Part shown: positions 1 through 7,930 of the stretch, piece after piece | Layout of the letters: every line of letters begins with the position of its first letter | Position numbering within the stretch: the stretch's first letter is position 1 | Origin: Chlorobium sp. N1 | GTDB taxonomy: Bacteria > Bacteroidota > Chlorobiia > Chlorobiales > Chlorobiaceae | NCBI RefSeq assembly: GCF_004332115.1 | Contig: NZ_SJPA01000003.1 | Coordinates: forward strand, 1 to 64,000 | Direction of reading: 5' to 3' | Length of the DNA stretch: 64,000 nt | Translations under genes and position numbers: made by a program | The notes under the pieces: generated by a model | Told to the model about the DNA's origin: nothing | What the model saw: only the letters and a program-made list of their open reading frames with translations | Databases searched by the model: none

Positions 1-72
1 TCCGAACAGAGTAGTTAAGCCCTGGAGAGCCGATGGTACTGCTTTACTGCGGGAGAGTAGGTCGTCGCCGAG
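1..72 (+). rRNA. rrf: 5S ribosomal RNA, 3' part (cut by window start)
   Basis: The first bases carry the conserved 3' half of bacterial 5S rRNA: the CCGAACAGAGTAGTTAAGCC loop region, then the GCCGATGGTACTGC arm and the GGGAGAGTAGGTCG closing segment. The 5' half lies outside the window. It marks the end of an rRNA operon on the plus strand. The exact 3' end is estimated from where helix I should close and could be off by a few bases. A strong hairpin follows directly. Confidence 0.93.
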
Positions 73-82
73 TTTTTCATCA

Positions 83-116
83 CGAAAAGCCCGTCCTTAT
101 CAGGATGGGCTTTTCG
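83..116 (+). terminator. Intrinsic terminator of the rRNA operon
   Basis: A 15-bp stem (83-97 with 102-116, one G-T pair) closes a 4-base loop just after the 5S rRNA. The right arm ends in TTTTCG, so the U-tract is short and partly in the stem. Position and stem strength fit an rRNA operon terminator. Confidence 0.75.
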
Positions 117-160
117 CGTTTCTACTCCTTCCTCCTCCCTCTTCACCCCCCTCTTGCGGC

Positions 161-697
161 TTATCCGCGTGTGCTCCGTCCTGCGCTCCTTCTCAGTACT
201 CCAAGCTTCCTGACCTGTTCCACTACCAGTCCATCGTGGCGTACGCCACGTCTCCATCGTCTCAGCGTCGTGCCGTTTTCTCCAGCGGTGACGACGTAAT
301 CGCCAGGTTCTGGCGGTGCCACGCAGTCGATCACAAGCTGGTCTCCCGCCATGAAGAGGCCATCACTAACGTCATCAAGCATTCCGGGTCGTACCGTCAG
401 CCTATAGCGTCCCGGTGCTCCCTGACTCTCCTCTACGCGCCCCGATGAGGTTGCGTGGTGGAGATGGCGAATGATATCGCCTTCACCGGTAAGAATCCAT
501 GAGGCATTGCAGCCGATGGCTTCAAGGCGGGTAAGGATGGGGGTGCCGGGCCGCCTCTTGTCGGCCATGTAGAGCTGAAGGTTCGACGCGCTCATCTGCA
601 TGGCATCAGCAAATGCCTTGACTGTCGGGTATTTCAGGGCTCCGAACATGCGGATGCGGGTCCCGGTAGTCTGCAATTGCTGACTTTTTGCTTGCAT
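161..697 (-). CDS. Orphan phage-type repressor, HTH plus degenerate S24-like domain
   Basis: About 178 residues from the ATG at 697; a TTG at 745 would add 16 residues, and neither has a strong ribosome site. The N-terminal part has the layout of CI/LexA-type helix-turn-helix repressors: an AFADAMQMSASNLQLYM recognition region followed by the typical NASWILTGEGD ending. The C-terminal half resembles the peptidase S24 fold (GLFMAGDQLVID, then PEPGDYVV), but the Ser of the usual G-x-S-M motif is absent and an Arg-rich stretch stands where the catalytic Lys is expected. It therefore probably cannot cleave itself. No other phage gene is visible nearby. DNA-binding repressor is a confident inference; its operator and target are unknown. 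Confidence 0.7.
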   Translation of the reverse strand: MQAKSQQLQTTGTRIRMFGALKYPTVKAFADAMQMSASNLQLYMADKRRPGTPILTRLEAIGCNASWILTGEGDIIRHLHHATSSGRVEESQGAPGRYRLTVRPGMLDDVSDGLFMAGDQLVIDCVAPPEPGDYVVTAGENGTTLRRWRRGVRHDGLVVEQVRKLGVLRRSAGRSTRG

Positions 698-811
698 TCC
701 GGTATTCAATTGTATACTATTAGGCGGGGGCTGGATTTTATTCAAGATACGAAAAATACATGGACGAGCTTTGTGCGCCCCTATCCCGCAGGTCGGTGAG
801 GGTGTTGCGGC

Positions 812-887
812 AGTAGGTAGAAGTAGGTAGTTGTTGGTTGAATAGTATGCGGTTGTTGGCTAAAGTGAAAAATAACTGCATTTCACT
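812..887. promoter_or_regulatory. Repeat-rich divergent control region
   Basis: This stretch lies between the divergent repressor gene and the response regulator gene. It holds direct repeats AGTAGGTAG (812-820, 822-830) and GTTGTTGG (830-837, 852-859), and an inverted repeat AGTGAAA-N10-TTTCACT (864-887) ending 15 bases before the response regulator ATG. The symmetry suits an operator for a dimeric regulator, but no binding protein can be assigned from sequence. Confidence 0.45.
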
Positions 888-902
888 ACAACGGATTTAC
901 TT

Positions 903-1643
903 ATGGGAACTTCATCCCGGATCGAGCAGTCGGAGGGCCAGAGGGTCGTGATCGTGGTGAGCGATCCTGCCTGCCGGAGCCGTCTTGGCGAAAAACTCAG
1001 GGAGGAAGGCCATGAGGTGCTCACGGCTGGATCGGCTCTCGAGTTCTACGCTCTCCTGGCACAGAAGGAGATTCGCCTGGCGGTACTCGATGCTGGCCTC
1101 AAGGACCAGAATGGATTCGTCGTAGCAAGGTTCCTCAGGCGCAATACCGCACTCTCTGCAATCATCCTGGCCGATTCTGTCGACAGGAAAGTCAGGCTGG
1201 CTGCCTACAACGCCGGCGCATTGGCCTGTTTCGGCAAGCCCGTTGATCTCAGCGAATTTTCAGTGCTGGTCAGCAATCTTCTGGGCCAGGCCAGAACACA
1301 CCGGGCGGCATGTGATGCTCCTTTGTTGGATACTGCTTCCGGGCGCTCGGAATGGAAGATTCTTCGCAACGGATGGGTTCTTGCCGGACCGCGGGGGACG
1401 ATGGTGAAACTGACCATCAAGGAGTTCGAGTTCATGTCGCTGCTTGCCGCATCGAAGCAGATGGCGGTTTCACGCAAGACGATTCTGGAGCGCATGGGCT
1501 ACCGAAACGACGTGCACGGCAATAAGGCCCTGGAGGCTGTCGTTCACCGTCTCAGGCTGAAAACCCAGATCGCCGGCGGCTCGCTGATCGAGACCGCCCA
1601 TGGTGTTGGCTGGGGGTTCTCGTGCGAGGTGGCCCTGGTCTGA
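903..1643 (+). CDS. Orphan OmpR-type response regulator
   Basis: A 246-residue protein with a receiver domain (about 14-135) and a C-terminal winged-helix DNA-binding domain (about 145-245). The receiver keeps the probable phosphoacceptor Asp63 (VLDAG) and the conserved Lys112 (FGKPV); only one acidic residue (Asp21) of the usual acidic pair is clear. The C-terminal half has the trans_reg_C pattern, including LTIKEFEFMSLLA and an LRLK...TAHGVGWGF wing. No histidine kinase is encoded anywhere in the window, so the partner must be elsewhere. An inverted repeat lies immediately upstream and may be an autoregulatory site. Confidence 0.85.
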   Translation: MGTSSRIEQSEGQRVVIVVSDPACRSRLGEKLREEGHEVLTAGSALEFYALLAQKEIRLAVLDAGLKDQNGFVVARFLRRNTALSAIILADSVDRKVRLAAYNAGALACFGKPVDLSEFSVLVSNLLGQARTHRAACDAPLLDTASGRSEWKILRNGWVLAGPRGTMVKLTIKEFEFMSLLAASKQMAVSRKTILERMGYRNDVHGNKALEAVVHRLRLKTQIAGGSLIETAHGVGWGFSCEVALV

Positions 1644-1761
1644 TCGGCTGCGCTCCGTTTTCCGAACGCTTTCTCTCCTTTCGGTGTTGATTATCCTTGT
1701 GGCATACTGTCTGTATGTCCGCGATCAGGAGAGTACGCACCGATGAAAACAGGAGGAACGT

Positions 1762-2910
1762 ATGGCTGACTACACGCACGGGTCCCTTCCGGGACTCGAT
1801 GAACGCCCCCCTTCACCCTGCCTTTCGCTCTATCAGGAGACGCATCGCAGTTATCCCGACAACCGCCAGGACCGGCTTCGCTACAAAAACCTGGTCAACG
1901 GGCTCGAGGATTCCCTCCGAAGCAAGTATCCCGGCCGGGATGCACTCCCGCTGCTCGAACCGTTTCGACGACTCGCCGAGGACGACGTTTTCTGGAACCA
2001 CACACTCGACGGGCTTGCCGTGTTCGGCGCCGAGGGTTTCTTCCGTACCTACCGTTTTGCCTACGTACCGCGTGAAGTAGCGGTTTCCGCCGAGAGTTTC
2101 CACATCAAGCCCTTGATCCGTGTGATGCAGTCGACGGAACGTTTCCAGGTCCTGGCGCTTACCCGTCAGGAGATCAGCCTCTATGAAGCGGATCGCTACG
2201 GCATCGAGGAGATTGTGCTTCCGGAGGACATGCCGAAAAGCATGACGCAGGTGCTCGGAAGTGAGACGACGCAGCCCGCGGTGACCATCGCAACGTTCGG
2301 CTCAGCCGGAGCAGGCGGCGTGATCCGCCATGGCCACAGTTCGAAACGTGATGAGGAGGAACTCGATAACGAGAAGTTTTTCAGGGCCGTCGATTCGGCG
2401 GTGCTTGAGCGTTACTCGCAGCCTTCCGGCCTGCCTCTTGTGCTTGTCGCGCTTCCGGCGCACCAGGGGCTGTTCCGCAAGATCAGCCGGAACCCCGCCC
2501 TGATGGAGGGGGGGATTGCGGCCGATCCACGCAGCATGAACGCCGAGAGTCTGGGAGCGCGTGCATGGGAGGTCATGGCTCCACTGAGCGAGGCCCGGAT
2601 CCTGTCTGCGACACAGGCTTCCGTTGCCGCCATCGCTTCGGGGACGGGGACCGACGACCCGGAAGCGGCTGCTCTTGCGGCGGTCGGCGGCAGGATAGGG
2701 CGCCTGCTTCTCGATCGCGAGAAAATCATTCCCGGCAAGGTCGACGCCGAAACGGGCTCCGTACGTTTCGCTCCGCTTGAGGATCCGGCCGTCGACGACG
2801 TCCTCGACGACATTGGAGAGATCGTGCTCCGGAAAGGCGGAGAGGTGCTGGTGCTTGCTTCGGAAGAGATGCCGACCCTGACGGGCCTTGCCGCGACCTA
2901 CCGCTACTGA
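1762..2910 (+). CDS. baeRF family protein (bacterial eRF1-like)
   Basis: A 382-residue protein preceded by a good AGGAGG site. The N-terminal pattern (CLSLYQETHRSYPDN...DRLRYKNL) and the late block LPLVLVALPAHQGLFR...ALMEGGI...AWEVM match the bacterial archaeo-eukaryotic release factor-like (baeRF) families, which share folds with eRF1/Dom34 and are thought to act on stalled ribosomes or under stress. The middle contains a His/acid-rich loop (RHGHSSKRDEEELDNEKFF) where related proteins have a variable linker. The function of these families is largely unproven. It is a single-gene unit: a strong terminator follows at 2999. Confidence 0.8.
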   Translation: MADYTHGSLPGLDERPPSPCLSLYQETHRSYPDNRQDRLRYKNLVNGLEDSLRSKYPGRDALPLLEPFRRLAEDDVFWNHTLDGLAVFGAEGFFRTYRFAYVPREVAVSAESFHIKPLIRVMQSTERFQVLALTRQEISLYEADRYGIEEIVLPEDMPKSMTQVLGSETTQPAVTIATFGSAGAGGVIRHGHSSKRDEEELDNEKFFRAVDSAVLERYSQPSGLPLVLVALPAHQGLFRKISRNPALMEGGIAADPRSMNAESLGARAWEVMAPLSEARILSATQASVAAIASGTGTDDPEAAALAAVGGRIGRLLLDREKIIPGKVDAETGSVRFAPLEDPAVDDVLDDIGEIVLRKGGEVLVLASEEMPTLTGLAATYRY

Positions 2911-2998
2911 CGGGGCGCCGACCCTCTCCGGGAGTGGGAATTCCGGCCGGACTGTGTTATTTTGTTGCAGGCGGTGTCCATGGACCCGCCGGGACTTG

Positions 2999-3026
2999 CA
3001 TGGCCGGGATTCCGGCCATGTCTTTT
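2999..3026 (+). terminator. Intrinsic terminator after the baeRF gene
   Basis: A perfect 9-bp stem (2999-3007 with 3012-3020) with a GATT loop is followed by TCTTTT. A second, shorter hairpin (2970-2990) precedes it. It separates the baeRF gene from the thioesterase gene. Confidence 0.75.
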
Positions 3027-3051
3027 CATGAATTTGAACCCCCGGTAGGCG

Positions 3052-3468
3052 ATGCAGAGAGAGCGTGATTCGTTCATGATCGAAATGGACGTGCGGGACT
3101 ATGAGTGCGACATGCAGGGGATCGTCAACAACAGCGTCTACCAGAACTACCTTGAGCATGCACGGCACGTCTACCTGAAGCGTGTCGGCATCGATTTCAG
3201 CGAATACACCCGGATGGGGATCAATCTGGTCGTCGTCAGAGCGGAGCTCGATTACCGCTCTGCCTTGAAGAGCGGGGACCGTTTCGTCGTCACCGTCGAG
3301 ATGCGCCGCGAGTCCGCACTCCGGTTCGCTTTTCATCAGGAGATCCTCCGCCTGCCGGACATGAAGCCGGCGGTTAGGGCCAAAATAATCGGTACGGCCC
3401 TCAACGGCCGGAACCGTCCCGAAATTCCTGCTGCCCTCGACGCGCTGATGGGCGTCGAGGGCGCATAG
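3052..3468 (+). CDS. Acyl-CoA thioesterase, hot-dog fold (4HBT/YbgC-like)
   Basis: A 138-residue protein of the 4-hydroxybenzoyl-CoA thioesterase family, which hydrolyses acyl-CoA or acyl-ACP thioesters. The diagnostic segment RDYECDMQGIVNNSVYQNYLEHAR contains the catalytic Asp position and the N-x-x-Y-x-x-Y-x-E-x-A-R helix, and the length is normal. A later ATG at 3076 is an alternative start and fits the family N-terminus slightly better. The substrate cannot be told from sequence. It lies upstream of a TPR gene with a 33-base gap, so cotranscription is possible. Confidence 0.82.
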   Translation: MQRERDSFMIEMDVRDYECDMQGIVNNSVYQNYLEHARHVYLKRVGIDFSEYTRMGINLVVVRAELDYRSALKSGDRFVVTVEMRRESALRFAFHQEILRLPDMKPAVRAKIIGTALNGRNRPEIPAALDALMGVEGA

Positions 3469-3501
3469 CACTCATTACGTCAAGCTTTTCCCCTACCTCT
3501 G

Positions 3502-4029
3502 ATGAAACCACTCAAATCGGTTGCCGAGGCCTATCTGGCCCTCAGCCAGGGCGAGCGCCAGCTACGCGAAGGCCTTTACGGCGATGCGGCGGCAAGCTCC
3601 CGCGGGGCGATGGACTCGGCCCGCTCGCTTCCTTCCGGCGAGACCTTCGACCATGCCGGTTTCGAGGCTTTCGCCCATGCGGTGCTTGCCGGTGCGCTAG
3701 CCGGCCTCGGGGAGTTCGAGCCGGCGCTCGAGTCCGCGGACCGGGCGCTCTACCACTTCAACCGGCGGGGAGAGCTGCAGGAGGATGGCGGACGGCTCTG
3801 GATCAGGGCGGTATTTTCACGGGGAGCGGCCCTCGAGGGGCTCGGCCGGAGGGACGAGGCATTCCAGGCGTTCCGGATGGCGGGCGAGATGCTCGACGAG
3901 CGCACGGCCGAGATGCCGGGCAAGGCTGAGCTCCGGCGTGATTCCGCCGAGGCGCTGAAGCGGCTCGGCCGGCCCACTGAACCCGAAAAGCCCGCAGGCT
4001 ACCGAGCCTGGTGGGAGTTCTGGTCCTGA
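3502..4029 (+). CDS. TPR-like protein (DUF3856-type)
   Basis: A 175-residue soluble protein made of helical tetratricopeptide-like repeats: AYLALSQGERQLREGLY, HAVLAGALAGLGEFEPALESADRALYHF and SRGAALEGLGRRDEAFQAFRMAGEML. It resembles the DUF3856 family, for which I recall a structure from Chlorobaculum tepidum; that match was not checked. It probably acts as a protein-interaction scaffold. The stop lies 3 bases before the next start, so it is very likely cotranscribed with the glycosyltransferase that follows. Confidence 0.72.
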   Translation: MKPLKSVAEAYLALSQGERQLREGLYGDAAASSRGAMDSARSLPSGETFDHAGFEAFAHAVLAGALAGLGEFEPALESADRALYHFNRRGELQEDGGRLWIRAVFSRGAALEGLGRRDEAFQAFRMAGEMLDERTAEMPGKAELRRDSAEALKRLGRPTEPEKPAGYRAWWEFWS

Positions 4030-4032
4030 GCG

Positions 4033-5040
4033 ATGGAGAGTGTCCGTTCCATCCTTGTCGTCCGGCTGAGCTCCATCGGCGATATCATCCTCACCACTCC
4101 CGTCGTGCGACGGCTCAGGTCGCGCTGGCCGGAGGCCAGGATCGATTTCTGTACCAGGGAGTCCTTTCAGCCGCTGCTTGCAGACAGTCCGTATATAAGC
4201 GCACTCTATACTCCCGAAACCCTTCCTGCCGGCTCGTCCTACGACCTGGTGGCGGACCTGCAGAACAACGGCCGCTCCCGCCGTCTCCTGAAGGACGTGG
4301 AGGCCGGCCGGCTTGTCCGGTACCGGAAGGGCAACTGGAAGAAATGGCTCCTCGTGCACCTGAAGCTCGATCTCTATGGCGAGGCTCCTTCGGTGGTCGA
4401 TCGCTACCAGGCGTCGCTCTCGGAGTTCGGCGTGGCCGATGACGATACCGGCTGCGAGCTTTTCGTTCCGGAGTCCGACCGGGCTTATGCCGAGAGCGTG
4501 CTGCCGGGCGGAACGCGGGTGCTTGCGGTCTGTTTCGGCGCTCGCCACTTCACCAAACGCTGGCCGCCCGAGCGTTTTGCCGAAGCGATTCGCTCCGTTC
4601 TCGGAGCGTTTCCTTCGCTGCGCGTGGTGCTGCTCGGCGGAGAGGAGGACGCCCCGCATGCGATGGAGATCATGCAGCGCCTCGGGGAGGTGCCCCCGGG
4701 TTCGGTCGAGAACCTTGCCGGCCGGTGTACGCTCATGCAGACGGCGGCGCTGCTCCGCCGCTCCAGCGCGGTGCTCACCAACGACACCGGACTCATGCAC
4801 ATGGCCTCCGCCTTCGGCCTCCGGCTCTTTGTGCTTTTCGGCTCCTCCTCCGAGGCCTTCGGCTTCCTGCCCTACCGCTCGACCTACGAGCTCTTCGAGG
4901 TCCGGGGGCTCCGTTGCCGGCCCTGTTCGCACATCGGCCGCGACCGATGTCCGAAAGGGCATTTCCGGTGCATGAGGGAGATTTCCTCCGAACGGGTCGC
5001 CGCCCGCCTCAGCCTGTTCTTCAGGGGTGGCTTCGCGTGA
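4033..5040 (+). CDS. Family 9 glycosyltransferase (ADP-heptose:LPS heptosyltransferase-like)
   Basis: A 335-residue protein with the GT9 N-terminus SILVVRLSSIGDIILTTP and the C-terminal nucleotide-sugar block VLTNDTGLMHMASAFG...LFGSS, followed by the Cys-rich tail GLRCRPCSHIGRDRCPKG. Family members transfer heptose from ADP-heptose to lipid A core. It overlaps the exonuclease III gene by 4 bases (GTGA) and follows the TPR gene by 3 bases. The general function in lipopolysaccharide core assembly is confident; heptosyltransferase I versus II cannot be decided. Confidence 0.85.
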   Translation: MESVRSILVVRLSSIGDIILTTPVVRRLRSRWPEARIDFCTRESFQPLLADSPYISALYTPETLPAGSSYDLVADLQNNGRSRRLLKDVEAGRLVRYRKGNWKKWLLVHLKLDLYGEAPSVVDRYQASLSEFGVADDDTGCELFVPESDRAYAESVLPGGTRVLAVCFGARHFTKRWPPERFAEAIRSVLGAFPSLRVVLLGGEEDAPHAMEIMQRLGEVPPGSVENLAGRCTLMQTAALLRRSSAVLTNDTGLMHMASAFGLRLFVLFGSSSEAFGFLPYRSTYELFEVRGLRCRPCSHIGRDRCPKGHFRCMREISSERVAARLSLFFRGGFA

Positions 5041-5801
5041 GGATCGCATCCTGGAATGTCAACGGGATCCGCGCCCGCGAGGCTGCGCTCGAAGCCTGGA
5101 TCCGGCGTGCCTGTCCGGACGTGCTCCTGCTCCAGGAGGTGAAGGCCCTGGAGCAGGACATCCCCTCTGCCCTCAGCAGCCTCGGGGGGTACCGCTCGTT
5201 CTGGAACGGCTCGTCGTTCAGGAAGGGCTACAGCGGTACAGGCATCCTTCTCCGGGAGTGCCCGGAGCTGGAGGGGGCGGTTTTCGAAATCCCTCCATTC
5301 GATCTCGAGAACAGGACGGTGGCCCTGCATGCCGGTCCGCTCTCCATCATCGGCACCTATGCGCCCCGTGGGGACTCCCCGGAGCATTATGCCGTGAAGC
5401 TCCGCTACTTCGAGGACATGCGTGGCTACATTGCCCGACAGTTAGGCGAGGGCCGCCAGGTGCTGCTGTGCGGCGACATGAATGTGGCCCATCGCGACAT
5501 CGACCTCCACCGTTCGCAGCTGAAAGAGGGCGCCACCGGTGTGCGCCGGGAGGAGCGATCGGCCATCGACGCTTTCATCGCGCTCGGGCTTTCCGACGTG
5601 ATGCGTGCGCTGAACCCGGAGCGCCGGGATCTCTTCACCTGGTGGCCATACTGGCGGATGGCCCGTGAGCGCAATCTCGGCTGGCGGATCGACTGCTTCT
5701 ACCTTTCCGGACCGCTGGATGGCCGGGTGCTCAAGGCGGAGGTCGACACGCTGGAGAAAAGCTCCGATCACGCTCCGATCCTGCTGGAGCTGCATCCCTG
5801 A
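5037..5801 (+). CDS. xth: Exodeoxyribonuclease III / AP endonuclease
   Basis: A 254-residue protein from a GTG that overlaps the previous stop (GTGA). It shows the exonuclease III/EEP set: N-terminal IASWNVNGIRAR, metal-binding Glu in LLLQEVK, the CGDMNVAH loop, FTWWPYW, WRIDCFYLS and the C-terminal SSDHAPI with the catalytic Asp-His. It cleaves DNA at abasic sites and degrades 3' ends in base excision repair. The open frame extends far upstream, but that part is only a shadow of the glycosyltransferase gene. Confidence 0.93.
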   Translation: MRIASWNVNGIRAREAALEAWIRRACPDVLLLQEVKALEQDIPSALSSLGGYRSFWNGSSFRKGYSGTGILLRECPELEGAVFEIPPFDLENRTVALHAGPLSIIGTYAPRGDSPEHYAVKLRYFEDMRGYIARQLGEGRQVLLCGDMNVAHRDIDLHRSQLKEGATGVRREERSAIDAFIALGLSDVMRALNPERRDLFTWWPYWRMARERNLGWRIDCFYLSGPLDGRVLKAEVDTLEKSSDHAPILLELHP

Positions 5802-5851
5802 AAATCCCCGCCCCGGCCGAGCCGATCTTTTTCTTCGCCTTTTCCTGACGG

Positions 5852-5880
5852 TTGGAAAAAAGATTGCAATGTCTTACATT
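5852..5880 (+). promoter_or_regulatory. Putative promoter of the rpsF operon
   Basis: TTGGAA (5852-5857), 17 bases, then TACATT (5875-5880), about 125 bases before the rpsF start. The TACATT element recurs in front of other operons in this window (60453, 45401, and on the minus strand at 25556 and 43581). Predicted only. Confidence 0.45.
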
Positions 5881-6004
5881 TAAGGTCCAAATTTGCACGC
5901 GGTGTTTACGCTATCTGCGTGAAGCCGTGGGGCCGGTTTGCGCAATCCCGGACCCTCGCCGCATGCAAGCAGTCGATTACTCTCAATCATTATCTCATTG
6001 CGCT

Positions 6005-6406
6005 ATGGAAACAAGCAAACTGTATGAATGTACGGTCATCATCGACGGCGGGCTTCAGGACGAAGCGATCGCTGCTGCGATGGAGATGGTACAGAAGGTC
6101 ATCACCGAAAAGGGCGGAAGCATCAGCAGCGTCCTTGACATCGGCAGGCGCAAAACCGCCTATCCGATAAAGAAGAAAACCATCGGGTACTACGCCCACA
6201 TCGAATTCACCGCAGCCACGCCGGTTATCGCGGAGATCGAGCGTGTCCTCCGCTACGAGGAGGTCCTGCTCCGCTACCTGATCGTGCACCTGACCACCCC
6301 GCTCCTCGAGATGCGCAAGCGCGTCGAGAAGTACAGCGTGGTCATCGGCAGCCCTGAAGATAACGCAGCAAGTGAGACCGAGGCGGCCGAGAAGGCTGCA
6401 AAATGA
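6005..6406 (+). CDS. rpsF: 30S ribosomal protein bS6
   Basis: A 133-residue bS6 starting [16 protein letters not shown]. It has the expected [23 protein letters not shown] core and the [13 protein letters not shown] helix, with an Ala/Glu-rich tail. The start at 6005 was chosen because the family begins here; the frame stays open upstream to 5852 but is not conserved-looking. No clear Shine-Dalgarno site precedes it. First gene of the rpsF-ssb-rpsR-rplI operon. Confidence 0.95.
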   Translation: METSKLYECTVIIDGGLQDEAIAAAMEMVQKVITEKGGSISSVLDIGRRKTAYPIKKKTIGYYAHIEFTAATPVIAEIERVLRYEEVLLRYLIVHLTTPLLEMRKRVEKYSVVIGSPEDNAASETEAAEKAAK

Positions 6407-6476
6407 GATTTGTGACAAGGTTCGACAGCGGTGCGGACTGTATGCTTTTACTTGAGAAACAAACGGAGAAGATGTA

Positions 6477-6956
6477 ATGGCCGAATTGAAAATGCCTGAG
6501 ATCAACAGCGTCATCATTGCTGGCAATCTTACCAAAGATCCTGTTTTCAGGCAGACCAATTCCGGCGGTACTCCTGTCGTCAATTTCTCAATCGCGTGCA
6601 ACCGCAGGTTCCGCGACAGCAACCACCAGTGGCAGGAAGATGTCTGCTACGTCGGCGTGGTGGCGTGGAACAAGCTCGCCGAGAGCTGCCGTGACAATCT
6701 CAGGAAAAGTTCAGCGGTCCTTGTCGACGGCGAATTGCAGAGCCGGACATGGAAAGCGCAGGACGGAACATCAAGAACCGTGGTCGAGATCAAGGCACGT
6801 CGTATCCAGTTCCTCAACAAGCGCCGCAAAGAGGACGGCAGCGAGGACGAGCATGACGGCTTCATCGAGGACGACTATCATGAAGGACATCATGAGGGAG
6901 CCCGCAGCGATGAGAACGGCCACATTTATGAATACAAATACCTGTCCGCCGACTAA
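6477..6956 (+). CDS. ssb: Single-stranded DNA-binding protein, atypical C-terminus
   Basis: A 159-residue SSB with a standard OB-fold (about 8-120: NSVIIAGNLTKDPVFRQT, VNFSIACNRRFRD, WNKLAE, VEIKARRIQFL). It coats ssDNA during replication and repair. The tail is acidic and His-rich (DDYHEGHHEGARSDEN) but ends YEYKYLSAD rather than the acidic D-D-x-P-F tip that SSBs normally use to bind partner proteins. Its place between rpsF and rpsR is the usual one in many bacteria. Confidence 0.93.
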   Translation: MAELKMPEINSVIIAGNLTKDPVFRQTNSGGTPVVNFSIACNRRFRDSNHQWQEDVCYVGVVAWNKLAESCRDNLRKSSAVLVDGELQSRTWKAQDGTSRTVVEIKARRIQFLNKRRKEDGSEDEHDGFIEDDYHEGHHEGARSDENGHIYEYKYLSAD

Positions 6957-6983
6957 CAAGGCGGGTTCAAGCACAATCTGCAC

Positions 6984-7253
6984 ATGAAACCAACGAGAAA
7001 ATCACCAAGGTCGCAGGGCAACAAGTCCATCAGCAACGCCCTGGCTTCAAAGAGGAAGGTATCGAAGAACCAGGTCGTCTTCTTCGACTACCGCGACGAG
7101 CGCAAGCTGAAGCGCTTCATCAACGACCAGGGGAAAATCATCCCCCGCCGCATCACGGGCCTTACCGCAAAAGAGCAGAACCTCCTGACCCATTCGGTCA
7201 AGTGGGCACGCTTCCTCGCGGTCATTCCCTACGTTGCAGACGAGTACAAATAA
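6984..7253 (+). CDS. rpsR: 30S ribosomal protein bS18
   Basis: An 89-residue bS18 with the signature FFDYRDERKLKRFINDQGKI and PRRITGLTAKEQNLL, ending in the KWARFLAVIPYV helix. The N-terminal 25 residues are a basic extension. Binds beside bS6 on the 30S platform, consistent with being in the same operon; it begins 27 bases after ssb. Confidence 0.95.
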   Translation: MKPTRKSPRSQGNKSISNALASKRKVSKNQVVFFDYRDERKLKRFINDQGKIIPRRITGLTAKEQNLLTHSVKWARFLAVIPYVADEYK

Positions 7254-7290
7254 AAAATTTCGCAATCCACTGAAACAAGGAAGCTAGACA

Positions 7291-7746
7291 GTGAAAGTCA
7301 TTTTAAGAAAAGATGTGGCTGCCCTTGGCGATGCAGGTGAAGTTGTTGCCGTGAAGAACGGGTATGCCAACAACTACCTTATCCCGCAGGGTATGGCCAT
7401 CAGGGCTACCGAGGGAACCCTCAAGGCCCTTGAGACCGAGAAGAAGCAGCAGGCCCGCAAGATCGAACTGCAGCGCAAGAGCGCCCGCGATCTGGCCCAG
7501 AAGATCGAGCAGATGGTCCTGAAGATCCAGGCCAAGGCCGGCGAGTCCGGCAAGCTGTTCGGTACCGTCACCGCAGGCGACATCGCCGATGCGCTGAAGG
7601 GTGTCGGTGTCGAGATCGACAGGCGCAAGATCACCCTGGAGGCTCCCGTCAAGCTGCTCGGCAAGTACGAGGCCGAAGCAAAGCTCTTCTCGGACGTCAC
7701 CGCCAAGGTCAATTTCGAGGTGGAAGCCGAAGGCGTAGAGGCCTGA
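7291..7746 (+). CDS. rplI: 50S ribosomal protein bL9
   Basis: A 151-residue bL9 starting at GTG with an AAGGAAG site just upstream. The N-domain signature [30 protein letters not shown] is intact, followed by the long central helix and the C-domain [16 protein letters not shown]. Last gene of the rpsF operon; an intrinsic terminator follows at 7815. Confidence 0.95.
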   Translation: MKVILRKDVAALGDAGEVVAVKNGYANNYLIPQGMAIRATEGTLKALETEKKQQARKIELQRKSARDLAQKIEQMVLKIQAKAGESGKLFGTVTAGDIADALKGVGVEIDRRKITLEAPVKLLGKYEAEAKLFSDVTAKVNFEVEAEGVEA

Positions 7747-7814
7747 AGGCTTCTCTCTCCGGCAGGATTCCCCGGCCGGCCATTCCTGCCGGGGCTCCGC
7801 ATCCATAGTGCTGA

Positions 7815-7853
7815 AAGCTCCGCATCCTTCGGGAGGGCGGAGCTTTTTTTTTG
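7815..7853 (+). terminator. Intrinsic terminator of the rpsF-rplI operon
   Basis: A 10-bp stem AAAGCTCCGC/GCGGAGCTTT (7815-7824 with 7838-7847) runs into a tract of nine T. Textbook rho-independent terminator. Confidence 0.9.
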
Positions 7854-7930
7854 TATTCTCCAGTCGGGCCCGGCGGCAGTTTCCGCTCGAGCGCCCATAT
7901 TCCATGTAATCCTTACCGCTTCATCCTGTC

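Noticed and set aside
1-902. A prophage or integrated element next to the rRNA operon
   Set aside because: Only the repressor gene is phage-like; no integrase, attachment-site repeat or structural gene is present.
4725-5036. Upstream extension of exonuclease III into the glycosyltransferase gene
   Set aside because: The extension is a Pro/Arg-rich shadow; the enzyme's conserved start is at GTG 5037.
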